A DNA stretch of 64,000 nucleotides from the NCBI RefSeq assembly GCF_002093665.1, contig NZ_MRWE01000007.1, positions 91,434 through 155,433 on the forward strand. Direction: 5' to 3'. Shown piece by piece: positions 14,941 through 24,166 of the stretch (within the stretch, counting starts at the first letter, position 1; each line of letters opens with the position of its first letter). The notes under the pieces were generated by a model, which did not search any database, was not told the DNA's origin, and worked only from the letters and a program-made list of their open reading frames with translations. The stretch comes from Rouxiella badensis. Its GTDB lineage: Bacteria; Pseudomonadota; Gammaproteobacteria; Enterobacterales; Enterobacteriaceae. The position numbers were made by a program, and so were the translations under genes.

Positions 14941-15798
14941 TTATTGAGGCACGGTGTCGGTACCGAACCACTTCATGGCCAGCGTTTTCAGCGTGCCGTC
15001 CTGTTTGGTTTGCAGGATGGCGTCATCAAACATTTTCTTCAGTTCCGGGTCGCTCTTGCGAATCCCCACCGCTGAACCTGCGCCGAGCAAGCCACCGATA
15101 AACTGCGGGCCTGCCAGCTCGATGTCTTGATTCCCCGGCTTGGCCTTCGCGCCAGTGAGATAGGTTGCCGAAGCAAATATCATATCCACGCGACCCGACT
15201 TAAGGTCGAGATCGTGCTCTTCAGTAGTCTTGTATTGACGAATAGTCACGATGCCTTTCAGGTATTTTTGCAGGAACTGTTCACCGATAGAAGAGCCCTG
15301 TACGCCAACAATTTTCCCCTTCAGCAATGGCGCAATCTTTGCCACTTCGGCCTCGGCACCGGCTTCATCGCGGGTGAGAGAGAATCGTTTACCCAGGTCA
15401 GGCATGACCGCCAGTGGACTGCCTTTCATAACGGCGAAAGTCTGACCGGTGTTACTGTAGGGAACTGAAAAATCGATAATCTTCTTGCGCGCGTCGGTGG
15501 CGGAAAGCCCATCCATGATGGCATCGAATTTCCCGGCGTTTAGCGCGGGGATAATCCCGGCAAACGGCTGAACCACGATTTCACATTTTACGTCCATTTT
15601 CTGACACAGGACTTTGTAAAGGTCGATTTCAAAACCGTCGAGCGTGCCGTCAGGTTTGGTGAAGTTGAAGGGGCGAAAGGCACCTTCGGTGGCAATTTTC
15701 ACCACAGTCCATTTTTTACCGGCCTCTGCGTGGCTGGTAAAAGGGATGAATAACGTTGCCGTTAAGCATAAAGCACTAACCAAGCTTGCCAATTTCAT
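14941..15798 (-). CDS. Polar amino acid ABC transporter substrate-binding protein (HisJ/ArgT-like)
   Basis: 285-residue family 3 solute-binding protein with a Sec signal peptide (about 24 residues, ending SHA|EAG). Family segments include GAFRPFNFTKPDGTLDGF (partial), GKFDAIMDGLSAT and LKSGRVDMIFA. The binding-pocket pattern (RKKIIDFS, SSIGEQFL) suggests a polar or basic amino acid. The start overlaps the end of the upstream permease by 23 bp. The operon order is M20 hydrolase, permease, permease, binding protein. Confidence 0.93.
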   Translation of the reverse strand: MKLASLVSALCLTATLFIPFTSHAEAGKKWTVVKIATEGAFRPFNFTKPDGTLDGFEIDLYKVLCQKMDVKCEIVVQPFAGIIPALNAGKFDAIMDGLSATDARKKIIDFSVPYSNTGQTFAVMKGSPLAVMPDLGKRFSLTRDEAGAEAEVAKIAPLLKGKIVGVQGSSIGEQFLQKYLKGIVTIRQYKTTEEHDLDLKSGRVDMIFASATYLTGAKAKPGNQDIELAGPQFIGGLLGAGSAVGIRKSDPELKKMFDDAILQTKQDGTLKTLAMKWFGTDTVPQ

Positions 15799-16510
15799 GT
15801 TCTACAACCCCTTTAGTTTTAAAATGAAAACCCCGTAAATGCGGCGTCAGGCGATATTCGACCAGCATCACAACTCGGCTAATGACCAGATTGATCAATA
15901 GGTAGAGCGCGCCCGTTACCAAAAAAACCTCCAGCGCACGATAGGTATCGGACACTATCTGTGCGGCGATACCGGTGATGTCCATCAGTGTGATGATTGA
16001 ACATAACGACGTGGACTGAACCATAGAAATGAGCTCGTTGCCGTAGGCAGGAAGCGCCTGACGCAGGGCTACCGGCATGATAATGCGCCTCACCATCAGC
16101 AGCCGTGACATACCGCAGGCCCGCGCTGCCTCTATCGCGCCGTGCGGCACTGATTGCAAACCCCCGCGCAGAATTTCACTGCCATAGGCGGCAGTGCAAA
16201 GCGACAGCGAAAGCAGCGCACAGCCGTAGGGCTCGCGCAGTACCGGCCACAGTATGCTGCTGCGCACGCTCTCAAATTGACCCAGTCCGTAGTAAATCAA
16301 AAATAGTTGGACCAGCAGCGGGGTACCGCGAAAACAGAACACGAATGCCCGCGCCGGGAGATTCAGCGCGCGATAAGGCGACAGACGGGCGAAAGCGATG
16401 AGCAGCGCAAGGCAGAAACCCATCACCACCGAATAGAAGGTCAACTGTAGGGTAAGGGGGACGCCGGGCAGCAGCTGGAGCAGGGTTTCCCATAGAAATT
16501 TAACGTCCAT
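15776..16510 (-). CDS. Polar amino acid ABC transporter permease (HisM-like)
   Basis: 244-residue inner-membrane permease with about five hydrophobic segments and the EAA loop EAARACGMSRLLMVRRIIMP. It pairs with the preceding HisQ-like permease to form a heterodimeric channel of the histidine/arginine type. The stop of the upstream permease and this start share bases at 16510. Confidence 0.93.
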   Translation of the reverse strand: MDVKFLWETLLQLLPGVPLTLQLTFYSVVMGFCLALLIAFARLSPYRALNLPARAFVFCFRGTPLLVQLFLIYYGLGQFESVRSSILWPVLREPYGCALLSLSLCTAAYGSEILRGGLQSVPHGAIEAARACGMSRLLMVRRIIMPVALRQALPAYGNELISMVQSTSLCSIITLMDITGIAAQIVSDTYRALEVFLVTGALYLLINLVISRVVMLVEYRLTPHLRGFHFKTKGVVEHEIGKLG

Positions 16511-17226
16511 CAGCGTTTTACCCCGCGTGAGTAGTGCACCTCTGCCCGACGCAGCGACCAGCCCGAAAAGGCCGAGATAATGAGATACAACAGCGCCGCC
16601 GCACAGTAAAAATCGAACGGTTTACCGGTCGAGCCTGCACCGGTCTGCGCCTTGTTCATCAGCTCAGCCAGTCCGGTGACCGACACCAGCGCCGCTGCCT
16701 TCAACACCAGCTGCCAGACGTTGCCCATGCCCGGCAGGGCGTGGCGCAGCAGCAGGGGAACAACGATGCGGCGAATGCGCACCGGTGTGCTCATACCATA
16801 CGCCTTGGCGGCCTCTAGCTCACCGGGCGCGATGGCGTAGAAAGCGCCCCGGAACACCTCGGTTTGCTGCGCGCCTGCCGCAATGCCGACCGCCAGCATT
16901 CCGGCTAAAAATCCCGGAAAGCTGACGAACTGTCCGTCGCCAAACAGTTTGCCGAGCAGGGTCAGCGCCTGACTGCCGCCAAAATAAAGCAGATAGATAA
17001 TGAGCAGGTCGGGAATACCGCGAATCACCGTGGTATAAACATCGGCAACATAACGTACTGGGCGATTACCGCAGATTTTTGCCCAGGAAAAGAGACCACC
17101 TATCACCCCGGCAAGCAGAAAGCCAGAAAGTGACAGTGCCACGGTCATCAACGCACCGGAGAGCAGCATCGGCCCCCATCCTCCGGGGCCAAAGCTCAGC
17201 GTGGTTAAGAATCCCAAATTGCCCAT
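16510..17226 (-). CDS. Polar amino acid ABC transporter permease (HisQ-like)
   Basis: 238-residue permease with the EAA segment LEAAKAYGMSTPVRIRRIVV and five predicted membrane helices. It forms a heterodimer with the gene that follows. No ATPase gene lies in this cluster; the nearest unassigned ATPase is at 8288-9064. It follows the M20 hydrolase gene by 31 bp. Confidence 0.93.
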   Translation of the reverse strand: MGNLGFLTTLSFGPGGWGPMLLSGALMTVALSLSGFLLAGVIGGLFSWAKICGNRPVRYVADVYTTVIRGIPDLLIIYLLYFGGSQALTLLGKLFGDGQFVSFPGFLAGMLAVGIAAGAQQTEVFRGAFYAIAPGELEAAKAYGMSTPVRIRRIVVPLLLRHALPGMGNVWQLVLKAAALVSVTGLAELMNKAQTGAGSTGKPFDFYCAAALLYLIISAFSGWSLRRAEVHYSRGVKR

Positions 17227-17257
17227 CAGTCGCTCCTCGTGAGTCTGTCAGACGCAA

Positions 17258-18718
17258 TCAGTGGCTGCCCGGAAACGGCGGCTGTACATCGTCAGGAATC
17301 GGGTTCACAAAGGGGGTGCCTTCCAGCACGCGGGCGTGTTCGGCCTTGGCTTCGGCGATGTGCGCGGGCTGGGTAAACAGGCCGACTGCCGTGCTCGCCA
17401 TCAGCTTGGCGGCCTGCGTTAGTCCTTTGTGCGCCAGCGAGGATTTACCCTGGGCGACCAGCTGCCACGAGTGCCCCGGCGTGCCGATAGTGTAAGTCGC
17501 ACTGCGGCACTGCACGGTAGGCACCACCCAGCTGACCGAGCCGACGTCGGTAGAACCAATCATTGAACTTTCCGGGCGGTCGAGCGGCAGCACATAGTCG
17601 CAGAGCAGTTCGCCCGATGTGTAGGCGCAGCCGACGCGCTGATAGGCACTGCGGATCTCTTCCTGACTCATGGTCTCTTGAAAACGCGCCGCGTAGGCAT
17701 AGTCGGCGTCGTCGAAGCCCGGGCCGCCGAGTTGTTCGAGGTGCGACTGCATCAGCTCTTCAAGCACGCGGTTACCAATCAGGTTGGCGTCGCCGCTGAG
17801 GATATTGCATTTCATGGTGGTTTCCGTCATCAGTGCCGCACCTTGTGCCACCTTATCTACGCGCTTGAGCAGTTCGGTAAGCTCGGGCAGCGTGCGGGTC
17901 CGCACCAGATAGCGCACTGTCGCCTTAGCCTGCACCACGTTTGGTGAGAAGCCGCCGCTGTCCGTAATGGCATAGTGAATGCGTGCGCTGGTCGGCATGT
18001 GTTCGCGCAGGTAGTTAATACCGACGTTCATTAGCTCAACGGCGTCAAGCGCGCTGCGGCCAAGGTGTGGCGTCGCGGCGGCGTGAGCGGCACGGCCCGA
18101 GAAATGGTAGTTAAGTTCATTGCAGGCGAGCGAGTTGGCGTCGGTCACGCAGTTAAAAGCCCCTGGATGCCAGCAGATGGCGACGTCAACGTCGTCGAAC
18201 AGGCCCGCACGCACCATAAAACCCTTGCCTGAACCGCCTTCTTCCGCCGGACAGCCGTAATAACGTACACGACCCGCCAGCCCGTTGGCCTGCAAATAGT
18301 CTTTGACCGCCGTCGCGGCCAGCAAGGCGGCGGAACCGAGCATATTGTGGCCGCAGCCGTGCCCGTTGGCCCCGTCTTCAAGCGCTAAAGGTTGTGCAAC
18401 ATCGGCCTGCTGGCTAAGGCCGGGCAGAGCGTCGTATTCACCGAGAATTGCAATCACCGGACCGCCTTCACCTGCTTCGCCCATCATCGCCGTTGGCAGG
18501 TCTGCCACGCCTTCTGCCACGCGAAAGCCCTGCTTTTTCAGCAGGTCGAGATGTCCTTGCGACGATTTGAATTCGGTGTAATTGACCTCTGGTGTTTCCC
18601 AGATGCGGTCACTGAGATCCCAAAATATGCCTTTCTTTTCATCGATTAACGACCAGACTTGTTGCAGTAAATCGCTGTCGGTCGCCGATTGAGACTCAGG
18701 GGCTGGCGTTGGTTGCAT
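17258..18718 (-). CDS. M20 family amidohydrolase (AbgB-like)
   Basis: 486-residue metallo-amidohydrolase. Metal-binding motifs seen are EYDALPG (about 95), GHGCGHNMLG (about 125) and EEGGSGKG, plus the dimerisation domain AAHAAATPHLGRSALDAVEL. Closest in layout to p-aminobenzoyl-glutamate hydrolase subunit B and indole-acetyl-amino-acid hydrolases, which remove amide-linked amino acids. As first gene of an amino-acid ABC operon it may release an amino acid from an imported conjugate; the substrate is unknown. No signal peptide, so cytoplasmic. Confidence 0.88.
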   Translation of the reverse strand: MQPTPAPESQSATDSDLLQQVWSLIDEKKGIFWDLSDRIWETPEVNYTEFKSSQGHLDLLKKQGFRVAEGVADLPTAMMGEAGEGGPVIAILGEYDALPGLSQQADVAQPLALEDGANGHGCGHNMLGSAALLAATAVKDYLQANGLAGRVRYYGCPAEEGGSGKGFMVRAGLFDDVDVAICWHPGAFNCVTDANSLACNELNYHFSGRAAHAAATPHLGRSALDAVELMNVGINYLREHMPTSARIHYAITDSGGFSPNVVQAKATVRYLVRTRTLPELTELLKRVDKVAQGAALMTETTMKCNILSGDANLIGNRVLEELMQSHLEQLGGPGFDDADYAYAARFQETMSQEEIRSAYQRVGCAYTSGELLCDYVLPLDRPESSMIGSTDVGSVSWVVPTVQCRSATYTIGTPGHSWQLVAQGKSSLAHKGLTQAAKLMASTAVGLFTQPAHIAEAKAEHARVLEGTPFVNPIPDDVQPPFPGSH

Positions 18719-18926
18719 GGCAATAGTCCTTATTGGCTAGAGGGGCTTGTCTATACATGAGCGCGAGTTAGGACGTAGAGCAAAGCAATAAAGGGGCCAA
18801 AGATTGTTTGCGATTAAATTTTGATACAAAGCCGGGATACGGGACTCAGGAAAGGGGGCGAAACAGGGAAAGCGATAGGGCGTTGAACCAAAATGATCCA
18901 TTATCACGGCGCGGGTGAAAGCGAGT

Positions 18927-18955
18927 GGTGCGGCAATGCCTGCCGCACCCGTTTT
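18927..18955. terminator. Hairpin after yohK
   Basis: Perfect 9-bp stem GGTGCGGCA / TGCCGCACC with a 5-nt loop, just after the yohK stop (gene on minus). The T run (GTTTT) lies on the plus-strand side, so its efficiency as the yohK terminator is uncertain. Confidence 0.5.
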
Positions 18956-18964
18956 ACAATATGA

Positions 18965-19657
18965 TTAACCGAAAAGCCTCAACAGGATAGGGAATAAAAA
19001 CGGGGCCAGCAGAGAGGTGATAATGCCGCAAATCACCAGCGCCAGCGAGCTGAAGGCCCCCTCCTGATAGTCCACTTCGGCGCAGCGCGCGGTACCCAAT
19101 GCGTGAGAAGCGTTGCCGATGGCTAATCCTCGAGAGGCCTTGTTGGTGATTTTCAGCAGATTCAAAATCGTATGACCAAACACCGCACCGAGAATGCCTA
19201 CGAAAATCACGCATACTGCGCTAATAGCGGGGATGCCGTTGATTGACTGAGCCGCGGCCATGGCGATGGGCGTTGTCACAGACTTGGGCAGCACTGAGGC
19301 AGCAATCTGCGGTGTGGCTCCCATCCATAGGGCAATCGCGGTTCCCGTCGTCATCGCCACGACGCTGCCAATGAAGCAGATGCTGATAATCGATTTCCAG
19401 CGGGCGCGAATCTGATGCAGCTGCTCGTATAAAGGAAAGGCCAGCGCCACCACGGCAGGCTGCAACAGGTCGTTGAGAATTTTACTGCCGGCAAAATAGC
19501 GCGCGTAGGGAATATGCGTCACCAGCAGCAGAGGGATGATAATGACCATCGACATCAGTAGCGGATTAAGCAGCGGCATTCTCAATTTTACAGCCAGCCT
19601 GCGGGTGGCGAAATACACCAGCACCGTCAGTGGTAATGACCACCAGATTTGGCTCAT
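18965..19657 (-). CDS. yohK: LrgB-type membrane protein YohK
   Basis: 230-residue, largely hydrophobic LrgB/CidB-family protein with repeated membrane segments and the conserved stretch [21 protein letters not shown]. The family partners LrgA/YohJ proteins and is linked to murein-hydrolase export control or pyruvate and glycolate transport in different bacteria; its role in enterobacteria is uncertain. The start overlaps the yohJ stop by 4 bp. Confidence 0.93.
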   Translation of the reverse strand: MSQIWWSLPLTVLVYFATRRLAVKLRMPLLNPLLMSMVIIIPLLLVTHIPYARYFAGSKILNDLLQPAVVALAFPLYEQLHQIRARWKSIISICFIGSVVAMTTGTAIALWMGATPQIAASVLPKSVTTPIAMAAAQSINGIPAISAVCVIFVGILGAVFGHTILNLLKITNKASRGLAIGNASHALGTARCAEVDYQEGAFSSLALVICGIITSLLAPFLFPILLRLFG

Positions 19658-20052
19658 TGTTCATCCTCCGGTTTGCCGATGACGTTGCGTTCACGGTGTA
19701 CAAAGTGAGACGAATAAGCCACCACCAGCAGCACAATCAGCGTGCTGACGGCACAGGACACCACCAGCGGTCCAAACTGGGTGCGCAGCTGATCGTAGTA
19801 GTTCATCACCCCAACTCCGATAGGCACAAACAGCAGCGCCATATAGCGAATTAGCACGCTGCATCCCGGTTTAACCCATTTATAAGGCAGAATTTGCGTC
19901 GACAGCAGCGTGAAAAGGATGAGCATGCCGAGAATACTGCCTGGAATGGCCAGTGGAAGCAGGGCGGAAACTCCGTTTCCCGCATAAAGGCAGGCATAAA
20001 TTAGAATAAATGCCCGTAAATATTGAAATGGCAGTGATAGAGTAGATCTCAT
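19654..20052 (-). CDS. yohJ: LrgA/CidA-type membrane protein YohJ
   Basis: 132-residue, four-helix LrgA/CidA holin-like protein, the same length as E. coli YohJ. The conserved segments [16 protein letters not shown] and [15 protein letters not shown] are present. It pairs with the overlapping yohK gene. Confidence 0.93.
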   Translation of the reverse strand: MRSTLSLPFQYLRAFILIYACLYAGNGVSALLPLAIPGSILGMLILFTLLSTQILPYKWVKPGCSVLIRYMALLFVPIGVGVMNYYDQLRTQFGPLVVSCAVSTLIVLLVVAYSSHFVHRERNVIGKPEDEQ

Positions 20053-20203
20053 AACCTTTGTCCCAGTCGAAAACTACATTCATCATACAATTAAATTAAT
20101 TTAACCGCCAGTGTGATCTGCTTCACAAGTTTTTTCGATGCAGCGCGTTTATTCGCCACCTATGGCTACAGGTTATGACATAACGCGCGGGGACTCACAA
20201 TAG

Positions 20204-20237
20204 AAAAGCCCGCCAGACTTGCGCCGGGCGGGCTTTT
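20204..20237. terminator. Bidirectional terminator between yohJ and sugar-binding-protein gene
   Basis: Stem AAGCCCGCC / GGCGGGCTT flanked by AAAA on the left and TTTT on the right, so it can work on either strand. On the minus strand it lies 18 bp behind the solute-binding-protein gene at 20256. Confidence 0.85.
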
Positions 20238-20255
20238 AGCCGCAGTGGGGAGCGA

Positions 20256-21332
20256 TTATTTCTTGTACCTGGCTTCCAGCGTCGCAAACCACGGGGCGTT
20301 GAAGTCTTCAGACTTGCCCCAGCCTGGGATGATTTTGCCCAGAGCCGCGATATTAACCGCACCCGGTTGGCTCAGCAGCAGCGACTGCGGAATAACCTGT
20401 GCCGAGAATTCATAGGTGGCAGGCGTTTTCTCACCGGCAATTTTTAGGGCCACCAGACGCATGTTAACGGCACCAATCAGCGGAGTATCCACTGCGGCGG
20501 TGAATTTCCATGGGCTGTCTTTTTCACGCATTAATTGCAGGTCCTGGTTGGAGGCATCAATGCTGTAAAGTTTAATCTCGGTGCGGCCGTTCTCCTTAAG
20601 TGCCTTATACGCCCCCTGACTGAAGGCGTCCCACGCACCCCAGATAGCGTCAATTTTACCTTTCGGGTATTTGGCCAAAATTGCGCCGACCTGATTCGCC
20701 GTATCGCCCTGAACGTCTGAAGACACCGCACCGATGGATTCAAGCTGATGAATGCCCGGGTTGTCTTTTAGGATCTGCTGATAGGTGACGTTGCGACGTT
20801 CCATCGGTGGGAAACCGGCAACCCACAGGCGCACGATGTTGGCTTTGCCGTGGAAGTCTTTGACCAGTTCACCGACTGAAGCCTGGGTCAGTGACGCATC
20901 GTCCTGACGGGTGACGGTGACACCCGGCGTGCCGTCAGTGACTTCGGTATCAAACACCGAAACCGCGATACCGGCGGCGGTAATGCGTTTTACCAGATTA
21001 TTGGAATACGGACCCCGTCCCTGAGACAGGATGATACCGTCATATTTTTGGCTGATGGCCTGATTGACGAAGTCCTGGAATTTAGCGTCATCGCCGTTGC
21101 TTAGGAAAGTATCGACCTTGAAACCTAGCGCACGCCCCTGCTTGATGGCACCGGCAAGAAACTGCGTGGTGTTGTCGTCTGAACCCAGATTGCGAATCAC
21201 AGCAACGCGAATGGGGCCACTGTGCTGAGCGATTGCCGCAGGAACGGCGGCCAGCGCAGGCTGTTCGGCCGCGAAGGCTGGCAGGGTAGCAAGCAGGCTC
21301 AAAGCAAGCAGTGAGGCGGAAATTTTCTTCAT
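20256..21332 (-). CDS. Sugar-type ABC transporter substrate-binding protein (RbsB-like)
   Basis: 358-residue periplasmic binding protein of the ribose/galactose class with a signal peptide (LLALSLLATLPAFA|AEQ). The two-lobed fold is shown by RVAVIRNLGSDDNTTQF, KYDGIILSQGRGPY and IDAIWGAWDAFSQGA. It stands alone: no ABC ATPase or permease lies on either side, and it has its own terminator. It may serve a distant transporter or a sensor; the ligand is unknown. Confidence 0.88.
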   Translation of the reverse strand: MKKISASLLALSLLATLPAFAAEQPALAAVPAAIAQHSGPIRVAVIRNLGSDDNTTQFLAGAIKQGRALGFKVDTFLSNGDDAKFQDFVNQAISQKYDGIILSQGRGPYSNNLVKRITAAGIAVSVFDTEVTDGTPGVTVTRQDDASLTQASVGELVKDFHGKANIVRLWVAGFPPMERRNVTYQQILKDNPGIHQLESIGAVSSDVQGDTANQVGAILAKYPKGKIDAIWGAWDAFSQGAYKALKENGRTEIKLYSIDASNQDLQLMREKDSPWKFTAAVDTPLIGAVNMRLVALKIAGEKTPATYEFSAQVIPQSLLLSQPGAVNIAALGKIIPGWGKSEDFNAPWFATLEARYKK

Positions 21333-21677
21333 TTTATAGACTCCGTCGGGCGTTGGCTGAAACCAAAAAAAAGCAGCGCTTAAGTTAAGAGCTTGCGGGA
21401 ATGAAAATCTTATTTAGACATCTACAAGGCTAGGTGTCTAATTATTCAAGCAGTGTATCTGCTTGTTTTCCCCTTGGGAATGGGCGTTATTTATTATTTT
21501 TAAGGCAATACTTATTCTTTTTGGGTATATCTGTTTTCGCCTGGAAACCGGTTGTCTCACCAGGAGTGGTCGTTTTTTCAGAGATATAGACGTCAGGCAA
21601 TTTACATCGCCTATACAAATAGCCGACAGTAGTGGTCTAAAATTAAAGTTTGTTTTTCTGGAAGGGATCCGCAAGCT
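21333..21677. other. Intergenic region between two divergent genes
   Basis: About 345 bp, AT-rich, between the solute-binding-protein gene (minus) and the aldose dehydrogenase (plus), so it should hold both promoters. A short inverted pair AGACA/TGTCT spans about 21415-21441. No convincing promoter or gene can be asserted. Confidence 0.4.
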
Positions 21678-22838
21678 ATGCCATTTACATTGAATAATAC
21701 ACCGACCCGTTGGCACCCTATGCTGCTGGTGGGGGCACTGGCGATGCCGGGACTGGCGTTGGCGCAGGCCGCCCCAAAACCGGTGCCAAAGGCGCCCGTT
21801 AAAGTAGAAACCCTGTTAAAAGGCCTCGATCACCCTTGGTCGCTGGCATTTCTGCCCGACAATCAGGGTGCGTTAATCACTGAACGCAGCGGTAATCTGC
21901 GCCTGTGGCAGGCAGGCAAACCGCTTTCGGCCCCGGTAACCGGCGTGCCTGCGGTGTGGGTTCAGGATCAAGCGGGCCTGTGGGACGTGCGTCCTGCGCC
22001 TGATTTTGCCAAAAGCCGCCGCGTTTATCTAAGCTTTGCGCAAAAAGATGACAAGGGGCGGCCGCATGCAGAGCTTGGCTATGGCACGCTTTCGCAGGAC
22101 GGCCTGCACCTTGAGAACTTTAAAACCATCTTTATCGAAACACCGCCGCTCGACGGTGGAATCAATCTCGGCGGCAGGCTGATATTTGATCCGCAGGGCA
22201 ATATTCTGATGTCGCTGGGCGACAACAACCAGCGCATCGCCGCACAACAGCTTGATTCTCTGCGCGGTAAGATAATTCGCCTGACGCCCGAGGGCGGTAT
22301 TCCGCAGGACAATCCCTTCGTGAAGTTGCCTAACGCGCGTCCTGAAATCTGGACCTACGGCAACCGTAATCCCCAGGCGTTGGCTTACAACCCCTGGAGC
22401 GGCGAGCTGTGGGAAACCGAGCATGGGCCACGCGGCGGTGACGAGGTGAACATTCTCAAAGCGGGCAAAAACTACGGCTGGCCGTTCGCCACCTACGGCA
22501 TAAACTACAACGGACTGCCGATCCCAGAAGCCAAAGGCTCGCATCTCGATGGAATGGAAGACCCGCTCTATTACTGGCGCGTATCTCCTGCTGTCAGCGG
22601 TATGGCCTTCTATAACGACAGCAAATTCCCACAGTGGAAGAATTCACTGTTTGTTGGGGCATTGAAGGAAACGACGCTGATTCAGCTGAAGGTGAACGAT
22701 AAAAAAGTGCTCGGAGAGAAACGCATGCTGACCGATTTAGGCCAGCGCATTCGTGAAGTTCAGGTTGGGCCGGACGGCTATGTCTATGTGTTGACGGACG
22801 AGAAAAACGGCAAGCTGTTCAAGCTGTCGCCGAAGTAA
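21678..22838 (+). CDS. yliI: PQQ-dependent aldose sugar dehydrogenase YliI-like
   Basis: 386-residue periplasmic six-bladed beta-propeller of the soluble glucose dehydrogenase family. A signal peptide (MLLVGALAMPGLALA|QAA) is followed by WSLAFLPD, the catalytic-region GGRLIFDPQGNILMSLGD, TYGNRNPQALAY, ETEHGPRGGDE and NYGWP. E. coli YliI oxidises aldoses with PQQ and Ca. Fifteen residues before the hydrophobic core make the start at 21678 or 21720 both possible; AAGGG precedes the first. Monocistronic. Confidence 0.93.
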   Translation: MPFTLNNTPTRWHPMLLVGALAMPGLALAQAAPKPVPKAPVKVETLLKGLDHPWSLAFLPDNQGALITERSGNLRLWQAGKPLSAPVTGVPAVWVQDQAGLWDVRPAPDFAKSRRVYLSFAQKDDKGRPHAELGYGTLSQDGLHLENFKTIFIETPPLDGGINLGGRLIFDPQGNILMSLGDNNQRIAAQQLDSLRGKIIRLTPEGGIPQDNPFVKLPNARPEIWTYGNRNPQALAYNPWSGELWETEHGPRGGDEVNILKAGKNYGWPFATYGINYNGLPIPEAKGSHLDGMEDPLYYWRVSPAVSGMAFYNDSKFPQWKNSLFVGALKETTLIQLKVNDKKVLGEKRMLTDLGQRIREVQVGPDGYVYVLTDEKNGKLFKLSPK

Positions 22839-22851
22839 GCCGCGACGAAAT

Positions 22852-22882
22852 GTTTCTCGCCGACGTGGCGTCGGCGAGAAAC
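22852..22882. terminator. Long perfect hairpin between convergent genes
   Basis: 14-bp perfect stem (GTTTCTCGCCGACG / CGTCGGCGAGAAAC) with a 3-nt loop, 14 bp after the dehydrogenase stop and 7 bp after the convergent MFS stop. Position fits a shared terminator, although the T runs are poor. Confidence 0.7.
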
Positions 22883-22888
22883 TCCCGT

Positions 22889-24166
22889 TTACCTGCGGCT
22901 GCGCTGAGAGTTAATCAACGCCCACAGGCTGAGCAGCGCCACAATCATCAGATAATAGCTCGGCGCGAGCTTTGTGCCGGTAGCGGTGATGAGCAGGGTA
23001 CAGATGAACGGCGCGAAACCGCCAAATACGGTGACCGCAATGTTATAACCGATAGCCATACCGCTGGCGCGTGTGGTAACGGGGAACAGGTCGGCCATCA
23101 TCGACGGCACCGCTGAAAAGTACACCGATTTCAATAACGCCATCCAACATACCAGGGCAATCAGCGCCGAGGCCGTGTTGTAGTGCGTCATCAGCCAAAA
23201 GCCTGGATAAATAGTGATCAATAGCAGGACAAGTGAACCCCACATCAGCGGCAAACGGCCCACTTTTTCGGCCCACAGGCCCATCAGCGGGGTCGCAACG
23301 GTCAAAATGACGCCGGCCAGCAGCGTGGCGGTGAAGGCAATCTGCCCCGAAAAATGCAGCGTTTTAGTCGCATAGGTCGGTACATAGTTCAGCATATAAT
23401 TGATTGCCGTCGAGACTACCATCAGACCTACCGCCATGCACAGCAGCGACTTCTGCTGACCGAATAGCGTTTTCAGCGGCGAAGCCTGGCGGTCGGCTTT
23501 AACAAAGCTGTCGGCTTCCTCGATATTGCGGCGAATGTACAGACCGACCGGCCCTATCAACAGCCCAAAGGCGAAAGGAATGCGCCATCCCCAGTCCTGG
23601 ATCTGCGATTCCGAGAGCCACTGTGACAGGCCCAAGCCAAAGGCCGAGGCGAGGAGGGTGCTGGCACCCTGCGTCGCGAACTGCCAGCTGGCAATGTAGG
23701 CTTTACGCTCGGGAAAGTGTTCAACCAGAAACGCGGTCGAGCTGCCGAATTCGCCGCCCGCCGAAAAGCCCTGAATCAAACGGGCCAGCAGAATTAACAG
23801 CGGAGCCGCCAGACCGAGCGTGGCATAAGACGGCGTGACGACAATCATTAGGCTACCGAGCATCATCAGGCTGATTGACGCCAGCAGTGACGACTTGCGA
23901 CCGGCACGGTCGGCAAAGGCACCCAGCACAATGGCACCCAACGGGCGAATCAAAAATGAAACGCCGAAGCTGCCGAAGGCAAGCAGCAGGGAAACGGTCT
24001 GGTCGGTCGTCGGGAAATAGGCACGCGCGATGTAAGCAGCGAAGAAGCCATAGACCGCAATGTCGAACCACTCCAGCGCATTGCCGATACAGGTGACAAA
24101 AAGCGTTTTGGTCAGGCTCGGTTTTACCGCCGTAGCGGTTGATAAGGCTGAAGATGCGTGGCTCAT
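22889..24166 (-). CDS. MFS transporter, metabolite:H+ symporter (MHS) family
   Basis: 425 residues with 12 predicted membrane helices. MHS signatures are NALEWFDIAVYGFFA near the N-terminus, the loop 2-3 motif GAFADRAGRKSSL, RLIQGFSAGGEFG and DWGWRIPFAFG. Relatives carry citrate, shikimate, proline/betaine or dicarboxylates. It overlaps the M20 peptidase stop by 4 bp (ATGA), so the likely cargo is the peptidase substrate or product. The divergent LysR gene probably regulates both. Confidence 0.93.
   Translation of the reverse strand: MSHASSALSTATAVKPSLTKTLFVTCIGNALEWFDIAVYGFFAAYIARAYFPTTDQTVSLLLAFGSFGVSFLIRPLGAIVLGAFADRAGRKSSLLASISLMMLGSLMIVVTPSYATLGLAAPLLILLARLIQGFSAGGEFGSSTAFLVEHFPERKAYIASWQFATQGASTLLASAFGLGLSQWLSESQIQDWGWRIPFAFGLLIGPVGLYIRRNIEEADSFVKADRQASPLKTLFGQQKSLLCMAVGLMVVSTAINYMLNYVPTYATKTLHFSGQIAFTATLLAGVILTVATPLMGLWAEKVGRLPLMWGSLVLLLITIYPGFWLMTHYNTASALIALVCWMALLKSVYFSAVPSMMADLFPVTTRASGMAIGYNIAVTVFGGFAPFICTLLITATGTKLAPSYYLMIVALLSLWALINSQRSRR

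Noticed and set aside
22852..22882. Long perfect hairpin as a possible attachment site or regulatory RNA
   Set aside because: It sits between two convergent stop codons, so a shared terminator is the simpler reading.
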